Shown: positions 12,620 through 23,182, counted from the first letter of the stretch. The stretch: 64,000 nt of DNA from Hirsutella rhossiliensis (GCF_020360975.1 NW_025408667.1:10044001-10108000), one strand, 5' to 3'. Numbers and translations: made by a program. The notes: generated by a model from the sequence alone, not told the origin.

Positions 12620-13575
12620 ATCTATAATACTAACTTCCGCGATAGATATATCTACCTCCCCCTCCCCCGCCTCCTCCTTCTTAGAGTATATAGAGTCGTT
12701 CGTCGACGCCGTGCTAGGTATAGCCGACGATAACTCCGCCGCTACCGCTACTCTTACCCGCGCCCCTACTACCGCGCCTACCGCCGCTACTACTACCTCC
12801 GCTACGCTAGCTACCCTTACGTTGCCCTTTAAGGTAATAACGCCGTCCCCGCCGCTACCCGTAACGCCCGGCCCCTCGGCCCCTACCTCTATCTCCGCTA
12901 CCCCTATAAGTCTATAGCTAAGCGAGCGCAATAAACGTCTTCTGCTAACTCCTTAAAGTATAAGCGCTAGGTCTAGGCCGGAGCTACTCGCGCGGCCCCC
13001 TATATATAGTATACGTCGTAGGAGCTCCTTTACGCCGACTAGGTCGGGCGCCGCCGCGGCGGTAGTTATTACTAGTATACGCGTACCGGCCGCGCTTATA
13101 AGGCGGCGCCTCCTATCCTACTCGCTACGGTTTTAGCTTAGAAGGCCAGCGCGTATAGGTAGGCCTAGGGGGCTACTAAGAAGCGCCTTACCGCCGCTAT
13201 AGCCGCCTTCCGTAACCTCTATGCCCTAGAGCGCTAGGGGCTTATCCCTAAGTAGGTTCTTCCCTTTCCGCTTTCCTACCTCCGCTACTAACTCTCCCGG
13301 TACTAGGGACACCGCCTCCGTCGCCTTATTAGCGATCCTTATAGCCGTGCCCGCCGCCGCCGCTACTACTACTACCCCTACCGCCGCCGCCGGAGCTAGC
13401 CGCCGCCCCTCCGCCCCTAGAGCCGCCGCCGCCTCCGACTAGCTTATAGGCCTAGAGGGCCGACTTAGCGCGCTAGAGAGCGCCGCCGCCGCCGCTAAGG
13501 AGGAGGAAGAGGAGGAGGCTAATAAGGATAACGATAATAATAATAGTAAGGGCGAGGGTAATAATAAGGAATAAG
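12620..13575 (+). pseudogene. Accessory frame of element C, opposite strand to pol: P/A/T-rich plus Cys-rich protein remnant
   Basis: A plus-strand decayed gene between the end of pol (minus strand) and the 3' LTR. Its N-terminal part (about 12640-12915) is open and rich in Ala, Thr and Pro; the same reading is conserved in C' (reverse strand, 54877-55083). After a frame change near 12920 comes a segment (about 12945-13110) with pairs such as Y-K-R-x-V, E-L-L-Y-A-D-x-V-G and S-Y-Y-x-Y-T. It would be Cys-rich (C-x2-C type) if the Tyr codons were TGT/TGC and the TAG codons TGG or CAG before RIP. It ends in an Arg/Ala/Pro-rich stretch and an acidic Asn-rich tail (about 13495-13575). Frame changes near 12920 and 13300 may be introns or indels. 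Function unknown. Confidence 0.5.
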
Positions 13576-13589
13576 CTTAGGAAGTCTAA

Positions 13590-16500
13590 GGGCTCTACCT
13601 TAAAATAAACGCTATTTTTATCTTTACTTATATTATTATACTTATATCGCTATAACTACTTACTCTACTTTATTTATTTTATAGTCTTAGTCTAAGCTAT
13701 TATTAATAGTCTATTAGTCTATTATTCTTATCTACTAGCCTATATAGGGTCTTAAACTTATCGAGGGCTATAGCTCCCGTAAACTTATATATAGGTTCCT
13801 ATATAAGGTCGAGGTACCTATACTACTTAATAAGAACCTCTTAGTATATCCCTTAGCTTACCTTCCTTTAGCGTATAGCCTATATCTCCTTAACCTTAAA
13901 TTCGTCGTCCCCTTCTACCTTAATTATAAGCGGTTAAGCGTCCGCTATTTCTTATCTAAGTAATAGGTTAAAAGAGACTTAGTAAAGGAGGTTAACGTTA
14001 ATCTTATTATAGACCCCTATTAAGAGACTATCGAGCTTAACTACCTATAAGCTAACGACCCTTTATACTATAAACTTTATATATAGCTAGTTTAGTTTCT
14101 TCTTTAGTTATACTAATATATAGTTATAGAGGTCGAGCTATACCTTATCTCTTACTATAAACCTATTTACTAGCGCCTTAGTTTTATTAGCGTGCTACTT
14201 TTAATCTTACGCCGCTATAGCTATCGCGGATTAGTAGTATTCTATAGTTTCTTATAGCTTCTATATAAACGCGGAAGCGTAGCTCTTTAGTAACGTACTA
14301 CTATATTACTCCGCTACTATATTAGCGGTAAACGGGATTAAGAAGAGCGGCTCGAAGCTATACGTTACGAAGAAGGGGGCTATTTAAATAAAGGATTATA
14401 GTTTACTATTTAGCGTAAGCTAAGTAGTAGGGAGCTAGCGGTCTTAGTCTGCTTAGTTATAGGCTATAACTACCTATAGGTACGCTTATACTTCTTAGTT
14501 AACCCTCTTAGGTCCCTTATTAGTCTATAGGTAATAGGCTATACTAAGTAGCTATATAATCTAAAGTAGCTAGTATAAGTACTATTAAAAGCGGCTAGTT
14601 TAGTTCGACCCTTTATCGCTTATAATAAAGGCTAGCTAGCTATATAAGCGGGCTTAGTATTAAAAGAAGCGCTCTATATAAGCTTCTATATCTATAGATA
14701 GTATTAGCTTTAGTACTACTAATTTACTAAGTCGGTCCTTAATTACTTATATATAGCGGTTACCGCCCTTTATAAGCGGGAGGTTTATTATAAAGTCTAT
14801 CTATATATATTTATAAAACTAGTTTAGTATTAGAAGCTACTTAAGTAGCCCCTTAAGCTATGCCTTTTAGATCTTTATATAGCTATAGATATTATAGTTA
14901 TAAAGAAAGCAACGAACGTAGTATTATAAGAGGGGCTAGTAAAAGTCCCTTACGAGGCCTACTACTATACCTTACTTACCTAAGTAACTTATAACGCTAG
15001 AGTTATAGATAAGCTAGACTAGCCTCCCTTAGAGCTCGTTTTATTTATCTAGCTCTAGCGGTCTATCTTTCTCCTTAGCTTCTATAGTATATAGTGCGCC
15101 CGGTACCTATAGTCTCCCCCGCTAGCGTAGATACCCCCGTAGGTCGATATAGTAGTTAGCTACCTATACCTTTAGCTTTAGCTTTAGATTTAAGCGTCGA
15201 GCGCCGGACTTTATAGTATAGCGTATACTCTTATAAGTACGGTCTAGAGCCGCTATCCTATCCTATAAGTATTAAAGGGCTATATCTTAGAATACTCTCG
15301 CCGCGCGTGCCCTTAGGCCGGTCTATCCCTCCTTATTAGACTAAGGTAAAAGCGCTAAGGAAAGCTCGTTTAGTAATAAAGGTATAGGGGGAAGCTCGTC
15401 CGCTAGTACCGCGCCTTCCTCTACTAGGGAAGCTCCTATATAAGTCCGTAGCGCTTCCTATAAGATAAGCTATAGATCCTAGGCCTCGATATCCGCTCCT
15501 ATCGGCCGGTCCTAATCCCTCTAAGAAAGCGCGTTTAGGACTATAGAGTCCCGCTTAAGGCGGTACTTAATTAAGAAGTTAAAGTATAAGAGATACTCCG
15601 CTTAGCGGGCTTACCGCTCTAAGAGGTACTAGCGGGTTATAAAGTACTTAAGGTTCCTATAGTCTATAAGAACCTTAAAGCTCTTATAGCTCTAAAGCTC
15701 CGCTTATTATTACTTAAGGTAGCTAATAATCGCTAGTATCTCCTTATTATAAATAGCGTAATTTCGCTTTACTAGGGTTAGCTTATAGGAGTAGAACGCT
15801 ATTAGTTACTTCCGCTTATCTACTTTTTAAGATAGCGTTCCTCTAAGTACCTAGCCGCTATAGTCCGCTTTAACTAATATAAACTAATTAAAGTCCTACT
15901 AAAGTAGTATTAAGGCTTATAAGAATAAGTCCTTAAGCGTATAGAACGCTCCTTCCTATATAAGCCCTTAATAAAAGGCGGTCTACTTCCTAGTAATCTC
16001 GTTTAAGGGCATTATAATATAAGAGAAGCCCTTAATAAATATCTTATAATAGTTCGCGAACCTAAGGAAGCTTTATACGCCTATTTATATAGTTAGGGCT
16101 ACTTAGTCTTAGATCGCTTAGATCTTTATAGGATCTGCCTATATACGTATACTTATATAGATAGTAAAGCCTAGGTACTTAACCCTCTTAACCCCGAATT
16201 CGTACTTATCTAGGTCGAGGTAGAGCCTATAAAGTTAGAGGCGCTCTAGGACCCTTTATACGTTTTATATATAGTCCTTATAAGAGCCGCTTATATAGAT
16301 AAGGATATTATCTATATATATAGAGGCGAACTTATCGAGGAAGTTATAAAGTATATTATTAATATAATACTAGAAGGTAGCGGGCGCTCTTAATAAGCCG
16401 AAGGGCGTTATAAGCTACTTAAATAAGCTATAGCGTATATAGAACGCTATCTTTTACTCTTAAGGTATATAAGTAAAAGCGGAATTTTAGGAAATTAAGA

Positions 16501-17736
16501 AATTATATAAGACTACGTAATAGAGGGGAAGAAGGAGTATAAGGTAGGATTTTCAGCGGAATTTATTAGTAGTATATTAGTATATAGAAGAGGTATTAAA
16601 GTTAATGATTTTCTATCTATCTACTAGCGGATATACTATCTTATATAGATAATTATAGCTGAACGGAAGAACCTTTCGGGACTAGATTTAGGCTGCTGTA
16701 TAGCCCTAAGACTAGGAAATTCCGTGATACCTCGAGTAAATCTAGAAGTATCTTAGTTCCGCTAATATTCGTGTTTAAAGGAGGTTAGTCGTGCCGGTGT
16801 TCTTAAGAGGTCTTAGCTAGCATTCTAAGCTAGCTCTGTCCCTTCGATTCCCGATTATACGATAACCGGCAACCCGTTTAATATATAATAATATATAAAA
16901 TAACGAGCGATTCTTACTCTATAGGATAAGATTTTATCTATAATTAATATACTACTTATTAGCTTATATAATCGGGAGAGTATATTATAGCTGCTTTATT
17001 TATAGTAGGAACACCGTTCCTTATATCTACTCGTTACCCTCTAAGATCTATACCTTATAAAACGCCTATTTTATATCTAGCTTTATAAACTACTTCGCCT
17101 TTAAGAGGTTATAGAGCGTATCTAAGATTAAGGGTAAGGGGTAGCGGTCCGGCCTTATAATTATATTTAGAGCCCTATAGTCGTAATAGAACTATATCCC
17201 GCCCCCTAGTTTATATATAAATAGGACCGGCGCTCTTACTTTAGAGCTACTTACTTAAATAAAACCCTTATCTAGGAAGTCCCTTAGCGTCTTCTTTAGT
17301 ACTAGTAGCTCCGCGTATAATATACTATATAACGGTTTAAACGGTATAGGTAGTTCCTACCCCTTTTTATTAGTATAGAGTACGATCCTATAATCTACCC
17401 CTAGCTTATATAGGTTAAGCTTATCCGCTTCCTAGGAGTTAAATAGCGGTAGGAGGTCGTAAAAGCGCTCTAGTATCTACTACTATAGCTTAGAGGGCGA
17501 CTTTAGCTTCTTTATCTAAAGGGCCTTATCGATATCCGCTAGGCTAACTATATAAACCGTTATATTAGCCGCTACCTAGCCTTCCTCCTACTCTACCTAT
17601 TATACGGTTCTTATAAAGATAGAGGTAAGGACTTCTTAAGCTAAGTATAAAGCTCGCACGCTTAGTCTTATACTTATAGAACCGTCGTTATAGTAAACCT
17701 ACTATTATATAGGCCTAAACTATAGCTTCTTTTAGT
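13590..17736 (-). pseudogene. Element C pol (part 1): integrase, RNase H, reverse transcriptase, decayed
   Basis: Minus-strand pol of a gypsy family different from the chromoviruses here. The reverse transcriptase box reads Y-I-D-N-I-L-I-Y at about 16294-16322. RNase H is at about 15740-15880: D-Y-S-G, then L-I-A-F-Y-S-Y-K-L-T, matching the family's IAFYS-KLT signature. Integrase should occupy about 13700-15100 by position. Element S interrupts reverse transcriptase at 16458-17025. RIP damage is moderate: some CA/TG remain and GC is higher than in the chromoviruses. The frame is cut at 17737 by element B and resumes at 49096. Confidence 0.75.
16458..17025 (-). mobile_element. Element S copy 2: 568-bp solo-LTR-like insertion, lightly mutated
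   Basis: Inverted copy of 9176-9743 with exactly the same length. Flanks are TTTAC (16453-16457) and TCTAC (17026-17030), a 5-bp duplication differing by one transition. It keeps many CA and TG dinucleotides (for example attttcagcgg and gtgccggtgttc) while its surroundings have few, so it is probably a younger insertion or escaped RIP. No reading frame of note. Confidence 0.75.
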
Positions 17737-18186
17737 TATAACGACCGGTATTATTTTTAAGGGATAAACCTATTAAGGGGTTTATATTAGTAGATATAAT
17801 AGGGCGTAGTCTAAGTAATAATAAGTATATTATATTAGTAATAAGTTAAAGGTTATAGACTATAGACTATAACTAGGTGATTAAAATTAAAGATAGAATC
17901 GTAATAAAGATCTATATTAAAAGCTAGAGAGCTATCTATCTAAAGAAGTAAAAGTAAGTAGCTATATATACTTATAGAGACTATCCTTAGATTATAGGCC
18001 TAGCTATAATCCCTAACGCTAGATTATATAAAGCGTAGTAATCCTATTAATCCTCGATTACTTAGATCTCTACGACCCCTTTAATCCTATATCTATTAGA
18101 TAGTCGTACTAACTATTTATCTATTAAACTATATTATATACTTAACGCGGTCGACTATTAGCGGCTTAGTAGCTATAGTCGTAATA
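17737..18186 (-). repeat. Element B left LTR (3' LTR), U3 type B
   Basis: 450 bp from tataacgac to gtcgtaata. Same length and variant as 48646-49095, 54367-54816 and (reversed) 11574-12024. Confidence 0.9.
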
Positions 18187-18233
18187 TAATATCTCCCCTC
18201 CTTTTAGTCTTATCTATAAGACCTACTATAGCT

Positions 18234-18238
18234 ACCTT
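18234..18238. repeat. Target-site duplication of copia-1 (left copy)
   Basis: ACCTT at 18234-18238 is repeated at 27737-27741. The joined flanks read as in the empty homologous site of element 1 near 1335-1360 (acctactactaccttagccgc). Confidence 0.9.
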
Positions 18239-18573
18239 TCTCGCGAAGAGAGATGCGAGAAGTGCATGAAAATGCACGAAGGTGAAATTGGAAGTAAGGG
18301 GTCGGACAGGTAGGGCAGAGATGTTTGAATCTTGCGGGGGCAGCAATTGCAGTAGGGGAGTGATTGCCTTTCCAGCCGTTGCCGGCACATCCGTCTTATC
18401 TCTCGCCACCTCCATAGGAAGCCATCGCCACTTCTGCTTCCCCTCATGCCCCCACCCTCCTTTCTGCACCTCTTTTCAGCTCCTTCTTCCACACCGGGTG
18501 TTTCTAGCTTCCTTGGTCCCTCTTGCCAAGGGATATCTTCGAGAACTGCGAAATCAGGCCACGCTTCGCGACA
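18239..18573 (-). repeat. Copia-1 left LTR (3' LTR), internally deleted
   Basis: 335 bp. It matches 27263-27736 (474 bp) except for one 139-bp block missing between gtgattg and cctttccagcc. Otherwise the pair is nearly identical; one visible difference is C against T in a CA context (ctcttttcagc/ctctttttagc). Confidence 0.9.
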
Positions 18574-18852
18574 CACCCCCTTAGCTATGGCCTGCCCTTA
18601 TAGTAAGGGCATAGCTAATACGGCTTCGGGCTGGTGAGCGTATAGAGGAGGTTCTTAGCTCTGCACTTCTCCCTTTACTGAGGAAAGCAGGGCCCTTTCG
18701 GGTCCCTGGGCTCTTTCAGACCTACTTAAGGAAAAGGGGCCTAAAGAGGGAAAGTCCTATAAGAAAAGGGGCCTTCTTAGAAGGGAAAAAACCTAATTAA
18801 ATAAGGGGCCCTTTAAAGGGAAAAACCTCTTCCTTTTCTTCGGCTGCAGACG
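18574..18852 (-). other. Copia-1 3' untranslated region with polypurine tract
   Basis: Non-coding stretch between the end of pol (18853) and the 3' LTR. On the minus strand it ends in a purine run (AAGGGGG, complementary to about 18576-18582) two bases before the LTR, the expected plus-strand primer. The middle (about 18680-18830) holds several imperfect repeats of gggccc/aaaggg type, absent in this form from copia-2. Confidence 0.6.
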
Positions 18853-19864
18853 TCACCTTCTCGTACGGGCCATTAGCTCCTCTCGTAGACTCTCAAGGCG
18901 GGCTTCCAAGGACAGCTTCTCTCGAACGTCTTCTAGCCCAATTTGCTGTAAAAAGATAGCTAGCTTCTGCTTCGGCAGGGGCTTCGTAAGACCGTCGGCT
19001 TTCATCGATGCCGTTGGAACCCAACGGACGGAAATAAGTCCCCTTTGGACCTCTTGGCGTAACCAATGCTGGTGGATATCGATATGCCGTAGCCGGGTCG
19101 ACAACTTGCTGTTTTCCGTAAGAATTCGTATAGTCTGCGTGTTATCGCATTCTATAGCTAATGGGGTCGGAATTTGCAGTCGTAACGATATTAGCAGCCG
19201 GCTAAGGAAAATCGCTTCTTTTGACGCTTCTGAAAGAGCTAGTAGCTCTGCCTCCGTACTAGAAGTCGTAACGGTGGCCTGCTTCGAAGCTCTCCCAAGC
19301 AATGGTTCCTCCAAAAAAGGGACATGATATACCCCTGTGAGCTCTTTCTGTCTAAGGAATTGTCTGCAAAGGACGAATCGCTCGAACAGAGGAAGATTTC
19401 GGCAGCTTGTTTCCTTCCCTGCCCTCCTAGGCGCAGACCATGTGATCTCGTTGAATAGAGATAAAGGATAGCTCTGTTTGCTGCTTCTTGATGCCTAGGG
19501 CTAGGATTCTGGTTGTGCCTAGCTAGCCGGGAGACCGTAAAAGAGATATCCGGTCTAGTAGAAATAGCTGAAAAAAGCAGGGAGCCCACCTTCTGTTGAT
19601 ATTGGTGTTTCTCTTGCTCCCTGGCTTGAAAGGACGGATCAGGTAAAAGCTCTTCGTCTGACATAGGCGTAGAGGAAGCTTCTTATCGAGGGAATTAGGG
19701 AGGAATTTATAAGCGACCTTATTAATATAGGCGTCCTGGGTAAGCCAGATAGTCCGTTGGGACCTATTCCGAAGGATTCGTATCCCTAGGAACCACTTTG
19801 GCTCCCCTAGCCGGGTCATCTTATACCTTTGTTGCAGGCCACGTATAGCCTCCCTTGCAGCAGC
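18853..19864 (-). pseudogene. Copia-1 pol, 3' portion: end of reverse transcriptase and RNase H, with frameshifts
   Basis: Continuation of pol beyond the hAT insertion. Three frames together cover the rest of the protein: 19888-19680 (reverse transcriptase thumb, K-W-F-L-G-I-R-I), 19664-19300 (V-G-S-L-L-F-S-A, then R-P-D-I-S-F-T-V), and 19310-18853 (RNase H, T-S-S-T-E-A-E-L-L-A-L, H-I-D-I then D-G-L-T-K-P-L-P). Comparison with copia-2 shows a missing G near 19674 (agaggaagc against agagggaagc at 34610) and two single-base additions near 19295-19320. All lie in or next to short homopolymers, so sequencing error is possible. The stop at 18853-18855 ends pol. Confidence 0.85.
19857..19864. repeat. 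Target-site duplication of the hAT element (left copy)
   Basis: GCAGCAGC at 19857-19864 and again at 23183-23190. The empty site survives in copia-2 near 34780-34800 (gtattagc after RIP), in the same gene position and with no extra bases. Confidence 0.95.
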
Positions 19865-20000
19865 CAGGCTTGGAAATCGATCGTACAATCGATTTGATCG
19901 AATCGATTAATCGAATCGATTTCGATTTCGATCGATCGATTAGAAGTCCTGCTCGATCGATATCGTATCGATCCAACCTCCAATCGATCGATTTGATCGT
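19865..20000 (+). repeat. hAT left terminal inverted repeat and subterminal ATCGAT array
   Basis: After the inverted repeat, ATCGAT occurs repeatedly in both spacings and orientations (for example 19876, 19890, 19903, 19914 and 19931), many within the longer palindrome CGATCGAT. A matching array is at the right end (23050-23175). Subterminal hexamer repeats are known transposase-binding sites in plant hAT elements such as Ac; that role here is inferred. Confidence 0.8.
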
Positions 20001-20344
20001 CGTTCGCCATGTCCATACAAGGTGTCCAGGGTAGGCTGCGTAGGTTGGATGCGTGACGATGCTGCCGCCCGACGCGTCTGCCAAACACCCTGGCAAACGA
20101 CCGGGGGTCCCAGGCAGCCAGTCATATCTATCTTGTTGCCGCGCGTCGCGTGTCGACAAAAGTAAATTGATCTCTCCGTCTCTTGCGTTTGCAAGTCCTC
20201 CCCGTTCAACGGAATCAGTACGCGTCGCAACCAGGAATTATTTCGGGCCTCAGCCTGTCCGAGTAGACTTCATACAGATTCGACCTTATCAGCCTCGCAC
20301 CCTTCGATTTGACCTCGCCCACATTGTTTACGGACGTTTCCACC

Positions 20345-23013
20345 ATGGACGCGCTTGATGAGGACATAGAGATCGCCTCCTCCACGCCGCCGCCTTCCGA
20401 GCCGACAACCAGTTCAGCATCAACTAAATATGCACCCATGGGGTTTCCAGATTATGAAGCTTGGACGACTGATAAATTTGGGCGGTTCCCGGCTTCACGA
20501 TTTGCCACGACCCTTCTCGAGAACGGACGTGGTGGTGGCAATTCGGATTCAGAATGAAGGACAACAGGTCACGGCCCCACAAGATCGTATGGATCTGCGA
20601 GATGCTTCCTCCGGGACAGGCCGAAGACAGCACATTACGTCTTCATCGCTTCGACTGGGGGAAGCGTCGTCCGACATCTGAGGAAGGAGCACAAAGTCGT
20701 GGTTTGTGCCACCTCTCCGTACCCCATCTCCACGTCGTTCGATCATGCCCGCTAACTTGTCAGCCACCTTCTAGACAACGTGCAGGCTCAGTTACCGGGA
20801 GTGGAGGTGCAGAACGGAACCTGCTTGATATGCTTCGCGCCGATCCGACGAACCCTCGAGATCAGACTCTTCTCAGCAATCTGCATACGTTATTCGATCC
20901 GAAGATGAATCAACTGCTCCTGCTCGACTGGCTTACATATCATAACCTCCTTTAATGTCGTAAACTCTGAGCGCTTCAGACGACTCCTTCTCTACAACAA
21001 CCCGGCTCTCCAGGAAGGCCAGATACCAACTGGCAAAACGCTTGTGAATCTGCTACTAGATGAGTATAATCGCGCTCTTGGTCCGCTTTGCGAGCTGCTT
21101 CAAAGAGCGAGAAGTATGATTCATTTTACCTTTGATGGCTGGACTTCCCGACAAAACACATCATTCCTCGGTATCAACGCCCACTTTATCGACCAAGATT
21201 GGAACCAATGGGGAATCCTCTTGGCTTTGCCGGCTCTCGCGAAACGCCATACTGGAGCAGCGCTTGCAGATGAAGTTGCAGATACAATATGCGCGTTTGG
21301 TCTTGAAGACAGGTATAGAACCACAGTCAACACTTCTTGGGTCCGTTAGCTGACAATCTTGACTGTTATCCGGCGTCAGAATCGGGTACTACACGCTTGA
21401 CAACGCTACGAATAATGATACGGCTGTGGAAGCGCTTGCCGCTGAGTTCGATTTCGACAGGAAGAGCGTCGCATCCGCTGCGCCCTCATTTTCTGAACCT
21501 GGCCGTCAGGGCTATGATGTACGGCAGCAAAAGGGATAATTTCAACGAGTTGCTTGCTCATTGGGGCGATAAGGACTTTGTGGCTGAAGAGGAAGAGCAG
21601 CGCCAGTTGTCCGACGCTATCAATGAGCTGGCGACCGACGACGACTTCTGTGTGCCGAGCATGGAAGAAGGATTCGAGGTTGAAACAGTCCCAGAAGGCA
21701 GTCAGGATCAGGACGTACTGCCCGACATCATCAATGGCGAAGAAGTGGACAAGTACCGCAAGTTTGGGCCATTTGGCAAACTTCACAATATTGGCATTGC
21801 TCTTCGAACGAGCAGTCAACTTCTCGAGGTCTTTTACGAAGCTCAACGGCAAACCGCTCCTACTGAACCTATTCTTACGTGGGTTCAAAACGTCTGCACT
21901 CGCTGGCAATCCGATGAGGCGATGGCCTCACGCGCTCTGCTGAAGCGTACGGCTTTGAACAGGATGTTTTCCATCATCGAGGAACGATGGCTTGGCAAAG
22001 GCGGCAAAGAACAGGACAAACCAGCGATACTGAAAGAACAACTTTCCCTTGAAGAATGGAAGGTCGTTGTTGCGGTTCAGAAGATCCTTCAGCCATTCAA
22101 GATCGCCTCGAAGCAACTCCAGGGCGAGGGTATTGCTGGTAAACGCTCCACGTCAGGAGGGTTCGATGAGTACTTCCCGGTGGTAGAGATGCTCCTGACC
22201 ACCTCGAACTAGCAGTTCAGGGAGTTATAATCGAAGAGAACGAAGATCAGACCATGAAAGAGGTTCACCTGTTCAATGACATGGACGCAAGAACTCGCAG
22301 GGTTTTGAAGATTTACATCAAGCTCGGATGGAAGAAGCTGAACGACTACTATAGCAAGCTGACCTCAACCGCATATGTAGCGGCAGTGGTGTTCCACCCT
22401 GCAAGAAGTGGCGCGCTCTGGAACGGCTTTGGAGCCAACTCCCGTCTCGTCAGACGTCGGAGTGGGAAAGAACATATGCGAGAAGCTTAGCGACAGTCTG
22501 GAAAGAGAGGTACAAGAACATGGCTCATCGGCAATCCTGCGATGGTGTTTCAGCGGATACGACTAATAGTGGCTTGGACTATATTGAGCGTCGATTGGCG
22601 TTTAGTCGATCATTGGCTTGCCCTGAGCCTCGAGGGCGGCAAATTAAAGGACCAAAGCAGTCAACCGCCTTGCAAGAACAGGACGAGCTTGATCAGTACC
22701 TATCAGAGCCGCCGGTGGAAAATATCGCATACAAAACGGACCCAATCGCTTGGTGGAAGGACGTTGGTGTTGCGCGGTTTCCTCGGCTGTCTTATATGGC
22801 TGTTGACTACCTTACCATCGCGTCGTCTTCAGCAGGAACGGAAAGAGATTTTAGCAGCTGTGGAGGATGATAACACCACTGAGATCTCGCCTACGACGCC
22901 ATATTGTGGCGATGGCGCAGTGTCTTCGTTCCTGGAGTAAAGCTGGCATCTATCAGCCGACACTTCCTCTTGGTCTGCTTGAAGGGACAATTGGAGGCAA
23001 GTTCTTCAACTGA
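20345..23013 (+). pseudogene. hAT transposase gene with one intron and several frameshifts
   Basis: Cut-and-paste transposase. The start is ATG at 20345 in a good context (caccATGg). Parts in order: an acidic N-terminus; a BED-like zinc finger remnant (about 20570-20695, ending H-L-R-K-E-H); the first catalytic region H-F-T-F-D-G-W-T-S (about 21120-21150); a 67-bp intron; the second Asp in T-L-D-N-A-T-N-N-D (about 21390-21420); H-F-L-N-L; an acidic insert; and the C-terminal dimerisation domain (D-E-L-D-Q-Y-L near 22690, then S-S-S-A-G-T-E-R-D-F-S near 22850). The end is TGA at 23011-23013. The frame changes near 20540, 20950, 21480, 22205, 22400 and 22870, so the gene is broken by indels, not by RIP. 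Confidence 0.85.
21313..21379 (+). other. Probable 67-bp spliceosomal intron in the hAT transposase
   Basis: Starts GTATAG, has a branch-site-like GCTGAC at 21349-21354 and ends CAG at 21377-21379. Splicing removes an in-frame TAG and joins ...GLED-R to IGYYTLDN, restoring the expected catalytic-Asp motif. Confidence 0.75.
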
Positions 23014-23039
23014 TGGGCAAGATCACCCTAGATAGGGAT

Positions 23040-23182
23040 GATTTTTAGTATTGATCGATTCGATCGTCGATCGATTCGAATCAAACAGCGATCGATCGAT
23101 ATCGATCGATTGAAGGTGACGATCGATAAAATTCGATCGATCAGGCTCGAAAATCGATCTATAAGATCGATTTCCAACTCTG
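23040..23182 (-). repeat. hAT right subterminal ATCGAT array and terminal inverted repeat
   Basis: Mirror of the left end: dense ATCGAT/CGATCGAT repeats followed by the inverted repeat ending ...ccaactctg at 23182, then the target duplication. Confidence 0.8.

Larger units (their letters stand above)
19865..23182 (+). mobile_element. hAT-superfamily DNA transposon, 3318 bp, inserted in copia-1 reverse transcriptase
   Basis: The ends are inverted repeats: CAGGCTTGGAAATCGATC at the left and, reversed, CAGAGTTGGAAATCGATC at the right, 16 of 18 positions matching. They begin with CAG as in many hAT elements, and the 8-bp target duplication is diagnostic of hAT. The single gene runs on the plus strand (20345-23013) and ends in a hAT dimerisation domain. 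Base composition is ordinary with normal CA/TG content, so there is no RIP. The element is the youngest layer of this nest but its transposase is frameshifted. Confidence 0.95.

Noticed and set aside
12509..12931. 140-codon minus-strand frame at the element C left end as a separate gene
   Set aside because: The opposite strand over the same bases leads into the Cys-rich region and has sensible low-complexity composition. The minus-strand reading (long Ile/Val runs) is more likely its shadow, though the question is listed in the findings.
16840..16900. tRNA-like stretch in element S (ccttcgattcccg resembles an internal promoter B box)
   Set aside because: No convincing acceptor or T stem and no proper A box at the right distance. 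A tRNA or tRNA-derived SINE call is not supported.
18173..18637. Open frames of 63-114 codons over the left copia-1 LTR, with similar ones at 27161-27743
   Set aside because: They lie in LTR sequence, overlap on both strands, show no domain, and are interrupted by the 139-bp deletion. They are chance frames in unmutated DNA.
19870..20000. ATCGAT repeats considered as a CRISPR or satellite array
   Set aside because: Spacing is irregular, there are no unique spacers of constant length, and the repeats are confined to the hAT ends. They are subterminal transposon repeats in a eukaryotic genome.
20053..20358. Plus-strand frame of 101 codons at the hAT left end and overlapping minus-strand frames 19816-20230
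   Set aside because: They run through the subterminal ATCGAT repeats and the untranslated leader upstream of the transposase ATG at 20345; no family resemblance.
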